A stretch of 64,000 nucleotides of DNA from Eopsaltria australis. Taxonomy: Eukaryota > Chordata > Aves > Passeriformes > Petroicidae. Numbering within the stretch: position 1 is the first letter of the stretch; every line of letters begins with the position of its first letter. The notes beneath the pieces were generated by a model, which did not search any database, had not been told where the DNA came from, and saw only the letters and a list, made by a program, of their open reading frames with translations. Shown piece by piece: positions 36,177 to 48,431 of this stretch. The translations under genes and the position numbers were made by a program. The stretch is from assembly GCA_034509425.1 (NCBI GenBank), contig JAVTVJ010000550.1, positions 744,001-808,000 on the forward strand, written 5' to 3'.

Positions 36177-37516
36177 ACTGTTTCAATATAGATGAAAAAT
36201 TAAATTGCCAATAAAATTTTATGAGAAAGGAAATTCTTGTTAGAAATTTTATCTCAGAGTATTGATTTTGTTACTGTGAACAAAATTTCCCTCTAAAAGT
36301 TAATACGTAAAAGCAAACAAGGATAGACTTTTAATTGCTTTAATTTAAAATCTTCTAACATATACAGTATTGGTAACATCATATTTTAAAAGAAAGATGT
36401 AACTTTTCTACATTTTCCTACATGGTTTTCCTACATTTAAATGTCAGTTAGAAAATTTTAAATGGTGAAAAGTTGGTCTTCGGTATGTATAAGTCTGTGA
36501 ACACGACTCCTTATTAATGTGTGAATATAGATGACTGAATCCTTGGCCTCTGGTTTGTCTGTCAGAATATCTGATGCACATACCAGCAGGATGTTACTCT
36601 GGTTCATTTTACATGCAGCACACCAAAGTGGTATGTTGTCCTAGAGGCTTAAATTGTGTTTTACTTTATGGTAAAAAGTCAGCCCAAATGATACAGCCAA
36701 GACTGAGAGACCAATAAATTGTAATAAGAGTGCTTTTATTAACACTGGAAAATTGGAAGTCATGCTTCTGGTAAGAAAATTGATTTTACCAAAACCAACT
36801 ATTAGTATGAAATTCTTTTGTTGTGGTTTTGTACATTTGTATGTGTGTATCCACATAAGCACATGTACATTATACACATGAACTTGCCTTTCCTTTAGGC
36901 AACCACACAGTGACATTTTCCAAGGAATAAGAAGCTGAATGAGCAACTAAGACAAAGCTGTGGTTTTTTCATTTTCAGCAGCTGAAATAATGTTAATCAA
37001 CTATGTGGCTAGAAATTTTTGGAGAGAGCCTTCAGCAAGTTCCCACTGATTTTCTCATTTAAGAATCTCCACAAAAGACAACAAAAAGTAGTCAAGATAT
37101 TTCAAGATAACATATTCTTATTGTAAAGAAGGAATTTTCTTTTTTTTTTCAGAGAAGCTTTTGGTTTATTTCTTCTGGGTTGCCTGAGAATTGCCTCAAA
37201 GCAACGAGGCATGTTCCCCTTCCTTAGGGCTTTAATATGATCCATGGGACCCCTGTGCTCTGCCAGCTCCAGAAGCACAGGACAAATGTGGGGTTCTGGG
37301 TTGGAACCCCGTGTGTCAGAGTGATTATCTTACATGGGTTTTAAGTGTGTTATCCTCAGATGCATTGGAGTGAGGCACGCTCAGGAGCTGACAAGCACAG
37401 ATAAATCTCCAAGTGAATGACCTGGTAGTTTGTGTCTCTCCTTATTTCCTATTTAATTTTGTTTTGGGAGTGGCTACTGTTTTGTGCTGTTGTGGCTTTG
37501 TTTTCTAATCTCACAG
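36177..37516. other. Non-coding AT-rich DNA
   Basis: Very AT-rich, especially 36180-36470, where 'ttttcctacat' recurs in close succession around 36412-36437. No gene is recognised; a 101-codon minus frame (36641-36946) has no known motif. Confidence 0.6.
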
Positions 37517-37587
37517 ATGTCTGCCAGCTGCTGGATACTCAGAAGAAGACAGTCACTTGGGCTCTTTCCCGTAAGCCATGTCCCCAA
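37517..37587 (+). other. Exon-like segment with strong splice signals
   Basis: A 71-base segment lies between a pyrimidine-rich acceptor 'ttttctaatctcacag' (ends 37516) and the donor GTAAGT at 37588-37593, which matches the intron side of the consensus fully. Two of the three frames are open across it; the frame read from 37519 gives a peptide starting VCQLLDTQKK. The protein is not recognised. At 71 bases it does not keep phase. It could be an exon of a coding gene, of a non-coding RNA, or a chance pair of sites. Confidence 0.25.
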
Positions 37588-37593
37588 GTAAGT

Positions 37594-40500
37594 TCTCACA
37601 CACAGAAAAGAAATTCAGAGCAACAAAGAGGTATCAGTGAAAAGGTTCTTTTAGAGTAAAAATTTGGTGGAGATTAAAATAGGGCAAAAGTTCAAATGAG
37701 AACAAGCCACTGCCAAGCAAGCAAGAATCTTGGCAAAAAAGGAGGAAAAGAAACATTGGTTTAAAAGGCAAGTAACCATGGCGAGGCAACAGCTCAATGC
37801 TAGAATCTGGTTAAGAACTAATATCACACAGAGCTGTGATTGTTTATTCAAGGCTAGCCCATGGGAGAACAGTTGTCTCCAATGAGTGTTCTCACAGCTT
37901 GGATCCAAAATTATAACTGCATTTTTTTAAGCATCCAGCACTTCAACACTACCCATTTACTGTTAGACAAAAGAAAAAGAAAGTACGGAGTTTTTTTCTT
38001 CGTGTCCCTTGTGTGTTTAAGGCAGAGCTTTACATATGGAAAGGCATTTCATGTCAGCTGTTGAACCAGTAACATGCTATTCTGCAGCAGTTGCCAATGG
38101 AAACTGTTGATACATTTTCAGTGCCTCTCCCAAGTTTTGGAAGAAACTGGAAGCAGTGTATGGTTTAGAGATGTTTTGTTTGTGTGGGTTTTTGGAGGGT
38201 GAGAGAAGAGGTCTTGCACCCCTGAGTTGCATTACTGCAGTTGTGACACAAAACAGCTAATGGAGTGTGGGAGCTAACAGCTGTGGAATTAAGTTTAAGC
38301 ATGAAATAAAAATAATGGCAGCTTTGATACAAGTAATAATTTACTGAAGATGTTTTGTGGCTATCAGCAAACTCACAACATATGCACACATCCATGCACC
38401 TGCTTAAGTTGTGCACCTGTTGTCCTACAAATACATCAAAAGGGAAAAATGGAAGCTTCCAATGTTCTGCTATAAATAAAAGATGATTAATACCATTATA
38501 GTGACAAACAGGTATTGGCAGCACACAGAAAGAATGGAAGATTGTCATCTAATTTGTGCTTTTGTTTCAATGTCTAGATGAGCTTGGAACACATACACAG
38601 TGCTAGAGGGCACAGCTGCAGCCCAGCAGATGAGAAAGAGAGAGCAGGTCAAATTCATCTCTCACTGTAAGTCAAAAGTAGCTCAACCAAAGCATGAATT
38701 ATCATGGAAATGAACACGTGATTTCTCTACAATCTGGAGGATTTTGTCACACAAATTTATTGCTTGGAGCTTCTCGGCCTAAGCTACGACACAGTGGTCT
38801 GTACTGGGTCTGCAGGTCTCGACACTTTTGGGAGCCTGATTTTGCAGCTGTTCTTCAGAGACCTATACATCAGCGTGGAAGGTCTCTTTTTGAAATTAGT
38901 ATGCACAGCCTTAAAAAGATCTCTTAGGCTAAGACCTAAATCCCCACATTTGCACTTTGTGGAATCGTTTACACATCTGCAGGGGGCAGCTTCGAATATA
39001 GCTGGAGTTGTTGGTCTCTTCAAGTCAACAGGGCACATGGAAATTGCTGTGTAGACAACTTCAAAGCTCCCATTTACCCACAGACTAATTAAAATTTAGG
39101 CAATAGAAGCACAATTTCTTTGAACTTTTCTGCTTCAGAGCTGGCTACACTGGCTGTCAAGGTGATTAAAAAAAGTTTTTTCTTAAAGGTTGGATTTTAA
39201 AGGGTAAAGCTAAATTCTTTCCCTCGCTTCTGTCCTGTCCTCCTCCACCTCCCCACCCCACACCTTTGGATGCATGGCATTCCCCTCCACCAAGGCAGCT
39301 GCTGCCTGTGGAATTGCTTCTCCTGGATTCAGACTCTCAGGTAGGCTGAGAATGGCAGGTGGGCAAGTCACTCTAGGTGAGCGCCATTCGTTGTTTTACG
39401 AGGCAAGGCACCTATTCTAAGATACAATTTATTTCAGTGTGTTAATGGCATCTGGTGTGTTTGCCCATTCTTGAGTAAATGTAGCATATATTAGAGTTAG
39501 AGAGACAGGGAACTCCGTGTCTGATATGACTGCATTTTCCCCATGCCTTCACAGTTCTGAAGAGGATCTCCCAAAAGTCACAGCTGTATCAAGCCAAACT
39601 GCTACAGCACGTTAGAGAGAGATGCACAGTCTTCTATGCATCTTTTTTCTTTACCTGTCATCTAAAGTGAAATCACTTAGAGCAGGAGCACCTCCTCAGT
39701 CTTTCTGTATGGAAAAATCATAACCTTGTCCTTTTGTGGTGCTCTGCATCCCACCTGCACTGTGCTGATCTCCTAATGTCAGACTGTATCCCTGGGACAT
39801 CAATGGAGCTGCGCAGGAAGAGCAGAATTTGGCACCTTGGTTTCATCTATATAGGAGCTCAGAGCGCTCCAGGAGCACAGAGGCTTTACATTTATTTTTA
39901 TTATTATGTATACTTTGCTGGGAGCAGAACAGGAATGCCCACATTTGATGCCAGGCTCATGTGCAGGGCAAAATGTGCTTTCAGAGTCTTTCTGTGTATT
40001 TCTGATCTGTGATGAAGATTTCTGTAGTGTCTTTCATATTCACAGCCTGATCCATGGGATGCTGGGTCCCTCTCTGCATAGATACATCCCTGCTATAAAC
40101 AGGTGCTTGCCTGGAAATCAAGAGGCAATCCAAAGCATATGTAAAAGCGAACTCGGCCCACTTTTAGGGCATAACTTAATTCTGCTAAACAGGAGTATAT
40201 GTTCCACTTTTGTGTTATTGTTTTTTCCTAGGTTGATAATGAGAGCCTTTGGATTCTGCAGTATGGACTGAGGACACACTGTCACTCTTCCTTGATGATT
40301 TTTTCCTTCTTCACCATTGTCAGGAATTCACAATCTGAATGACTCAACGGTATGTGAGCAAATATTGCCTTAGTTTGAATTATTTTATTTTTGTTGCAAT
40401 CACCTTTGAGTATTACTATAGTAATATCTCTGGTTTTTCCTGTCAACGAACTGTCACAGACAATTTCATAAACCTTTTATGCAACAACAGTGTGTAGAAA

Positions 40501-42560
40501 ATGATGCATATATTTTATTATTGTGCTTTTCTGTAAATAATAAGGATATTTTAAATACATATAATTGCATCATTAGGAAAGAATACAAAGATGCCAGAAT
40601 AAAGCAGGTTAAAAATGAGAAAATGTTGAGACTGAGGTTAATATGCTTAACTTTTGCCCAGAACTCTGCCTCATCCCATTCATGCCTTTTTATCTGGGCA
40701 TGAACAGTTCTAGAAATTGGAACTGAAAAAAATTCCCTAGCTTTGTGCTCCATTGTCAGTAGCACACTGTACTTCAGCCACTGTAAGGAAGGACTAGGCT
40801 GTATTGCTGGCTGGAACACGCCAAGTCACCTGATAACAAGACCATATAATTTGGTCTCTAGGCGTGAGAGGATGAAGTGTCCTCATTGAAAGGGTCTGAA
40901 AGTGGGATTCTTCAGATACTTCAGTTGCTAAGCTTCAAAAAGTCTTCTCCAGCCACAGGCATATGGTGATTTTCAATTTATATATGTATATATATGCATA
41001 GAATTTGCCGCATTTGAGAAAAATGTCCACTAAAATGGCAAACAAGCATATGCACAGTAACATCCTGAAAGCAGATACTCAGTTTCAAACAGCACAGGGC
41101 ATCTGAGCAAAGACTGTATCCTTTTTCTTTTCCCAAGCAAGTAACTTCCCTTGATTTCAATCTCAACTTCATAGAAAACCCAAAAAACTGAAATATTTTG
41201 ATTTTCTCCCAAATCTGTAGCTTTGGATGGGCAACAAGGAAAGAAAAGTATTCAGTATAATGATTTAAAAATTAAATGTTTAAACAACTTTACCTGGCAA
41301 AGTTCTGAGAACATAAGAGCAGAATGTTGCAATGGGAAGATATTCAGGGGAGAAATTGGGACCTGTGTGTTCTCTAAAGCACAGAGGGAAACTGGAAAAT
41401 GTGTGTCCACTGATGTTTACATACATCTGTCTCCCGTCACCCACAACATTCCATACTGAGCAGTTTGCCTGGCATTCCCATGTGTGTGGCTTGGTGCATC
41501 ATCTTACATTGCTTATCCAAGTGTGGCTTTTCCTGAAATTTCAGAGTTGGCTCAAAGCACCTGAGAAGGGATTGATTTGTGAGCTCTTCTCCACAGATTG
41601 ACATGTGTGCAGTGAGCAGACATAGACCCAAAGAGACAATTCCACGTTCCTGCAGTGTCTGGCAGGAATTCCTCTTTCTCCTCATCTCTGCCTGCCTTGA
41701 GCTTTCTGCTGCCAGTTCTCCTCATTGTCAGAATGGAAGCGCCAATACTTAAGATGTCAGAGGGTGCAGGAGAAGCTGCTGGCTGCTGCTGTTTGGGCAA
41801 AAATAGCCAAATGTCCAAGTTTGTGATTCAGCAACAGTATCTGGCCAAAAAATAAAAAATGAGCACAGGTTTTCTCTGAGCCTGAGATGAACAAGAGAAT
41901 CAACCTAGGAAGAGCGTAATCTCAGCAGAGCCTCAGTAAGCATAAAGAAGTCCAGTCTTGCCCTAGGAAAGTGACCTCTTTTTCCAGTGAGTAAGATTTG
42001 TCCACTGAAACAATTCCTGAGCAAATTATTGTCTCTTTAAAAAAGGTTGAAAACACAGACCCAACTAGGAGAAGAAAGAGTATTCCCCATGTTGAGAGAG
42101 GTTACCATGGCAGAGTCCCACTGCTAGAGTCACAATTTTCTGCTGCTGTACCATATGCTTCCCAGAGAGGCCTGTTATTTAAGTTTCCTTATATATCTCC
42201 CAGAAAAGGGTGCTGTTAGGTAACAAAAATCTGTCAATTTCTTTATGCCTAGATCAGTGGAAGGCTGAAGACAAGGATTATTGCATGGATGGATTTTTTT
42301 TCAGGGCAAAACTTCTGTTTATTTCCTTGGCCAAAAGTAGGCCTTCATGCTTTATAGAACAAGCAAAGCTGTCTCTGGTAGCATCTCTTATGCCAGGTCA
42401 CTGAACTCTTCTCCTTCAGATGCATGCTGCCTTTCCTAGGGTGCAGGAGGAGGGTGATTGGAAGCATTTTGTCAAAGTCACTTTCAATGGGACAAAATTC
42501 CAAGACCTAGGGCTAAGAGTCCAATCTGAAGCACTTTGTACACTTGAACAGTTTAACCTC

Positions 42561-42563
<3 letters not shown>
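37594..42563. other. Non-coding DNA, nothing identified
   Basis: No gene or repeat family was recognised. Frames reach 127 codons (38165-38548, -) and 121 codons (39906-40271, +) without recognisable domains. An alternating TA/TG patch lies at about 40979-41000 and may extrude a small cruciform. The rest is ordinary. Confidence 0.6.

Positions 42564-42614
<51 letters not shown>
42564..42614. repeat. Homopolymer, 51 T
   Basis: An uninterrupted run of 51 T on the + strand, the longest single-base run in the window. On the minus strand it would be an A tail, but no AATAAA lies in the bases that would precede such a tail, and no flanking duplication was seen. True length is uncertain because such runs are misread by most sequencing methods. 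Confidence 0.97.
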
Positions 42615-42616
<2 letters not shown>

Positions 42617-44589
42617 TAAAAATATGTTTGCAAAGTGTTTCACTTAGCAGCTCAGAACTGAGGCCATATTCAAGCTATCTGCAGGGATGTATTTGCAGAG
42701 GTTTCATCACTAGCAAACTATACTTGGTAGGTTCACAACATAAAATAAAGACGTATTATTTCCCATCTGTTTTGCCTTTTAGCATTTGTCCATCATATGC
42801 TGACACTTCAAGCTGGCTTGCTGTGATTAGCTTAGTGTGGCAGAGAGATTGCTCACATCATCAGTCAGAGCTCATACTCACAGTCCTGGACTGAAGCTGA
42901 AAGTCCAATCCACGCTACTTGAGTTGTTATAACAGCCTAATGGCCATTGGAAAATTCTTTCCTTTTTCTTTCTTTTGGGATTAGAAAGTTTTTGGTGAAC
43001 AAGGTCTAGGAACGAGAGTGAGGTGTGGGGGTGAGGAAGCAGCTGTAGCAGGGGGTAGAGCAGAAGAGGCAGGTTGTTTCATATACAAATGTGCTGTGCA
43101 TATGTCATGACTCACCAGGACGTGAATCTGCAGTGGAAATTAGAGAGTGAAGGGGAAAGCCAGAGTACGTTTTTCACTTGGAGTAACACTGACTTTTCTA
43201 ATGAAGTCTTTCTGGTCTTGTCTTCCCACATTGATGGGACTGGTCAAGGCATTTTTAATTAAGCAGTGGTTCCACCTGCAGCTGTTTAGCAGTGAGAGGG
43301 CTGGCTGGCTTTGGGGAGCAGTGGTCAGTCCGTCAAGCCACCAGCTGCAATGTGCTCGGCCTTGTACAGTATCAATTCTGACTGAATGTTGCTTGCTGTG
43401 GTGACTATGAGTTGGGAGATCTTGGCTCAGTTTTCCTTGGCCACAGGTCCTTATCGTATAAAGGAAGGAAGCACAAGCTCTCATTTAAGAATTTCCGTGG
43501 AAGTTTCTGCAGAGACCATGAAAGCACAGACATGATGGAGAAAATCCTTCAAAGTGTACAACGTGTCATTCAGAAGAAGGCAAGCCCATCACACACCTGT
43601 CACAGATAGGAAAGAATTTTCTGTGCAGGATCATTGGGCACCTCCTGGTGAAGAGGTAGAAAATGCCTAACTTTGTGTTACTGCCTGACTGCCACAGGAG
43701 TTCCTTTGAGCTGTAAGAAATCACAATAACAAAGTGCAGTGATCATATCACTTTAATTTATGCAACCAGCAAAGATGTAGAATTACGAGGCAAATATGTA
43801 GAAAAAACCAACCCATCTCCCTCAGGAAAAGTTGCACATAGAGACCTACAGCAAAATGTGATTTCCAGAATGATAACAGCTCACCTTTATAAGAAAAAGA
43901 TAATATCTAGGTGGCTGGTTGCTCCTTCCACCTCTCCCCATCATTAAATACTGTCTGTATTTAGCCTAAAGCTCCTTTAATCAGGGGCTAGTCTTGGTTC
44001 CACAGATGAATATTCCCATTCAGTTGATAGATCCGGAATCAAGACCTGAGGTAATTTAAGTTTTTTTTTAAATTTAGTAGTTTCCACTGAATTGAGAATT
44101 GATGACCTTTTTTTCCACTACAGTAAATGGAAGGTGCTGTTGCCAAATACCTGCTACTCTGTGAGCATGGAAAACCTGATGGTTTCTTAAGGTGTATTAA
44201 GGAGCTACAGACCTTTGAAATACAAGTTGCAAGAAAATGAATTAACACATAAGGCACATACCATGTGAGAAACAAGGGAGGTATTATGAGATGGATAAAC
44301 TTATCCTCTTGGACTGTGGTGCGTCAATAGGAGATCAAGGCCACTGCAGGCACTCTCACAGATCAAATAGGGCTGCCTCTACCCTTGTTTTGAGCCACAA
44401 GTGCCAACCAAAGGCCATATGACCATCTGTGGCTGCTTGTTTAAGGGAACAGGGCTGCACGTTAAGTTGTCCTTTTAGTGCTTTTCAGCACACAGACTGT
44501 ATATCTAGGTGCATTACTCTGTGCCTGAGTTCCCTGTTGCAACAGGGCTTCAGAGGCTTCATTTATTCACCTTTTATATAACACCTCTA
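42615..44589. other. Non-coding DNA, nothing identified
   Basis: No gene or repeat was recognised. The longest frame is 114 codons (43140-43484, -), with an overlapping 85-codon frame on the other strand; neither has a recognisable domain. Confidence 0.6.
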
Positions 44590-44660
44590 AGATCACAGAA
44601 TCACAGAAAGATGGAGGTTGGCAAGGGCATCTGGAGATCATCTTGTTCAAAGAGGGGCAC
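44590..44660 (-). mobile_element. CR1 LINE 3' tail fragment, minus strand
   Basis: On the + strand 'gatcacagaatcacagaaag' is followed by 'atggaggttgg' and 'ctggagatcatcttgttcaa', the reverse complement of the avian CR1 3' end. The match fades after about 70 bases. A few substitutions separate it from the usual form. It is another 5'-truncated dead copy. Confidence 0.85.
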
Positions 44661-45036
44661 AGCTCAGATGCTCAGATGCTGGACACCATACAGTAAGCTA
44701 AATTGGCTCTAGCTAATCACTGTTTTCAAACAGAAAATAATTTCAGGTTTGAGGCTCATTGTTCTTGAAATGCAGATGAACACATGCCATTCCCTCCCCC
44801 TCCCGCCTCCTCTCAGACCCAAAACTGGTATCAAAACTGGCAACTGTCTTTACATTTTTTTTTCATTCTTCATTCATGAGCAACACAGCAAACAGTGACT
44901 TTGAGATAGAAAAGATGTGAAAACAGTAAATATCGCATTTCATCAGATGAACCCTCTCTACCTTTGCATTTTAAAGTACTCTGGACCGGTTTCACTAGAA
45001 GGGGTTAATCCTTGAGTCCAGAGACCAAAAGTTAAG
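44661..45036. other. Non-coding DNA, nothing identified
   Basis: AT-rich single-copy sequence between the CR1 tail and the GC-richer patch. No feature is supported. Confidence 0.6.
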
Positions 45037-46540
45037 TCACACCCACTCACTATCCCCATCCACTGAGGAGAGGCACTGCAGATGCCAAGGGTGCAGGTTG
45101 CCCAGGAGGAGCATCCCAAGCTCTGTCTCATCCCAAATAGTGCCCACGTGCCATGGCAGCCATCTCTCCTGGGCCATGCTCAGCTCCATCCAGCTGGGGA
45201 GGAAACTGGCATTGCAGCAGCTTGGGCAGAAGTGCTCATGCTTCCCATGGTACCATTCAGGACACCCAAATGCCACAAACCCTGCTTTCCAAGGAAGCTC
45301 ATCACCTCCTGAAGAAACCTCCTCCAGGTTCTGACAGACTCTCTCGAGCCATGAGTTGCATGGTGGAGGCCAGGCTGGTGGGACCATTCTGGCCCTGTGC
45401 CTTGTCCTCATGCTGGCAGCAGGAGTGCCTTGACCACATTGGGCTTCTGCACTGGGTCACAGAGCACCTCAGATCACCCACATCCTAAACCATTCAAGGC
45501 TGATTCTCTCCCTCTCACACAGTAACTAGATTGATAGATTGAGATTTAATTAAAAATGATCAGCTACTGCAAGGATAGGCTTTTTTTTTTTTTTCCCCAG
45601 GCACTTGGTTTGCATGTTTACTGTGCTAAAAACAGTTACGAGCAATCTGGATAGCCCTCTGTTAGCTGTGATGAAAACATTCTCCAGTATATCTGACAGT
45701 GCCTGCCATTGAAGAGGCCCAAGAAATACTCCAGCTCGAAGGGGAGTAATTCTAGCTTTCTACAAACAACATGCTGAAGACCTGATGCTGCCTTTCACCT
45801 GGGGTCAGTGCTGTGGCATCATCCCTGGTGGGGATTTGGGCTTGTTCCTGGTTCTGACAGCCAGGACACAGGTACTGATACCTGTGGGCTGCAGTAGGAT
45901 ACACCCTGAGCTCATCTTCCCTCCAGCACACCACACTGCTCACAGAACTATGGTGGACATGGGTGTGGGTGGCAAGGAGCTCACTGCCAGGGCCTGATGG
46001 TCTGGGGGTGACTGCCACGTTCAGCAGGGAAAATAACAAAACTCTTTACAATCCCTGGCCTCTAGTGGGCTCAAGCACCAAAAAACTAGCTTATACCCAA
46101 AATCTTTTCAGAAATATTAGCCTGACAGAAGACTGGGGTAGGACACAGTAGCAGCTCAGAATTCTCAAGCCAGATGTACCCTCTGCCTTGGAAATGCCTG
46201 ACCATTGCATCCCCTTATGGGGCGTAGCTGAGGAGTACTGCCCACTCAGCAGCAATGTGGTGTTGTGGCCATGGCCACCTCTCCTTCATCTCACTTCAGT
46301 CTACCTTGTGGCATCTTTTTCCAGCAGCAGTTATACAAGCCCTTTCCCTGGCTGCAAAGGTGTTTCCTGCTCCTGCATGCCACTGTTCATTTCCCCAGTT
46401 CACCACCCTCCCCTTGTGCCAGTCTGGGGCCATTTCTGTGCTGGGGCAGTGTTAAGAAATCCTCAGTACTGAGTTGCACTGAGCTCAGTGCAAGCAGGGC
46501 TGGCAAAAAAAGGGAAAGGGTCATCTCTCCCTTTTAGTTA
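45037..46540. other. GC-richer, stop-poor patch, no gene assigned
   Basis: Several frames are open at once: at 45153-45312 all three + frames and one - frame (45037-45411, 124 codons) lack stops, and the same pattern recurs at 46265-46455. Simultaneous opening of many frames points to base composition, with few TA steps, rather than to coding. None of the translations is recognised. A run of 14 T then CCCCAG at 45581-45600 is a textbook acceptor-like tract, but no good donor follows. The patch may be an ageing GC-rich regulatory region or decayed exon-rich DNA. Confidence 0.4.
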
Positions 46541-48369
46541 TAAGGAATCCATTCATTACCAACTCAGTGCTCCCAGAAGTCCTTCTGGTTTGCTTACAGA
46601 CTTCTACTGATAATGAAAAAAATTGTCCTTCCTTTCCACCTCACACACAAACACAAACATTTGGTTAATCTCATGGTTAGGATTATTATTTTTGTAGGTG
46701 CTAGTGAGATGTAGCGAGTCAGAGCGTCCCCAAAGCAAAGCTGCTTTATTACCAATTTTGAGAATGCCTCTGTCCATCATTATCAAATATCCTAAATACC
46801 CATGTTCAGCAGCATTCTGCTGGTACTTACATGATGAGTCACTGGGTAATTTAGCCCTGTGAGTGAGATTGTAAAGTGTTCTCCCCCTGCCTTGTCCAAG
46901 AGGAGATGCCAGTGGGGGACCTTCATTAATATTCACTGTAACACACATCTGTTTGCCCCCTCTGCCGCTGCATGAAAATACACAAGGAGAGGGGGAAGAG
47001 CAGAGGGACAGCTTCAAAATGTTTGTAGCTAAGGCAGGAGCCAGGGATGCACCCTGTGCTGTGTCTGTCAGTCTGACAAGGACAGCAAGCATTTGCCATC
47101 TCTATGAGCCATTCTTTGTGGCTTTATAAGCATTGAAGCATTTGAAGTAAGAAAGGCACTGCTCTGGCTGAGGAATAATAGCAGAGCTCAGGTTGATAAT
47201 GCTGCTCAACAGCTCAGTGCTAGGGCTGGATCTTGGGTGTGGATGCAAGTGACCCACTTAAGGTTTTTTGTTACTGTTGTTCAGAAAACCTCACCATCTA
47301 CCTTCTGTCCCATTGAGACTCAGCGACGACAGAGTCATACTTCATATTCATCTATAGGAACATCTGGCCCATGTCTAACATTTAATTTCCACACCATTAG
47401 AGTCAAACAATACGTGTACATCAGTAGATAATGTAATGCATTATCACGCAAGGCAGAGAGCAGCAATTTATTAGCCTAATTTAAAATAGCCTTCAGCAAA
47501 AAATAGTGCATCTTAATTCATGGATCTGAAAGGAATGACGTATTTTCCTGTAAAATGCAAAGGTATGAACTGTGACATGCTTTTCCACAGTGGTGCATAT
47601 ATTATTTCCTTTTCTTGTAAATCTTTTAAAAGATGAAATATCAGTTCTCTGTCCAAAAAGAAGAAAAAAAGAAAAAAGAGGGGAAAAAAGAGAAAAAAGG
47701 AAAAGTTCAAAACCAAGGTACATCCATAATAATACAAAAGGAGAGATCTTACCAAGGGGACAAAAGAGAAAAAGCTGCCCCAGAATACAAGCAAAAGTGA
47801 CCTTTCTTTTACAGTGAAGTTGTGATCTGAATGTGAAGATCACTCAGACTTTCCAAGCTCATATTTCAACAAATCTGGGCACCTCAAGTGCACATCAAGC
47901 ATTTCCTCCTCTTTTTTTATCTATTTCTTTAATCTGTCTTTTCCAATAAGAGACATTCTCTGGATAGGACCAGAAATATCAAAACAAATTAGAAACCTTT
48001 GCCAATCTAGCAAAATGAGTCACTTTTCACAAGCCTTTGATTAAAGGCCGTAACTTCCTTCTAGGGAGAAATTAACTTCCCAAATGGCAGAGCAACACCA
48101 GGCTTACGTGACACCCAAAGTTCACTTCAGTTCTCTGAAGCGGGATAAATTTTCTCGCTTTTGGTTAATAAATACATCACAGACTCTGACAACACTGCTC
48201 AGCTCCGATCTCTAATGTACCCAAGGTTTACAGCTGTCTGAAGCTGAGATATGTATTTGGCAGCTTTTCTGGCTATCCTTTTTTTATTTGACATCAAAAT
48301 GTCATTGAGAAACTACATAGCCTTGGAGCAAAGTCTAACCAAATAAATCCTGCATTGTTTTTCCCACAG
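46541..48369. other. Non-coding DNA with a 51-base homopurine tract
   Basis: The + strand is pure purine from 47655 to 47705 (A with scattered G), which may form triplex DNA. A 162-codon minus frame (46604-47092) has no recognisable domain. The segments 47380-47485 and 47995-48200 have the AT-rich, low-repeat look of conserved non-coding DNA, but that cannot be tested here. Confidence 0.5.
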
Positions 48370-48431
48370 TGGAACAACTGTGCTAGGAGAACCAGGGGGT
48401 TGCCATGCCCTACGTGGGATACAGCCTGGAG
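48370..48431 (+). other. Exon-like segment
   Basis: Sixty-two bases lie between the acceptor 'cattgtttttcccacag' (ends 48369) and the donor context CTGGAG followed by GTGAGA at 48432. The frame from the first base is open across it (starting WNNCARRTRG). The peptide is not recognised and the segment would shift phase. It is weaker than the similar segment at 37.5 kb. Confidence 0.2.

Noticed and set aside
42564..42614. Poly(A) tail of a minus-strand retrocopy
   Set aside because: No AATAAA in the expected place, no open frame and no target duplication.
45581..45600. Splice acceptor (T14 then CCCCAG)
   Set aside because: No convincing donor or conserved open segment follows; kept only as a note in the patch description.
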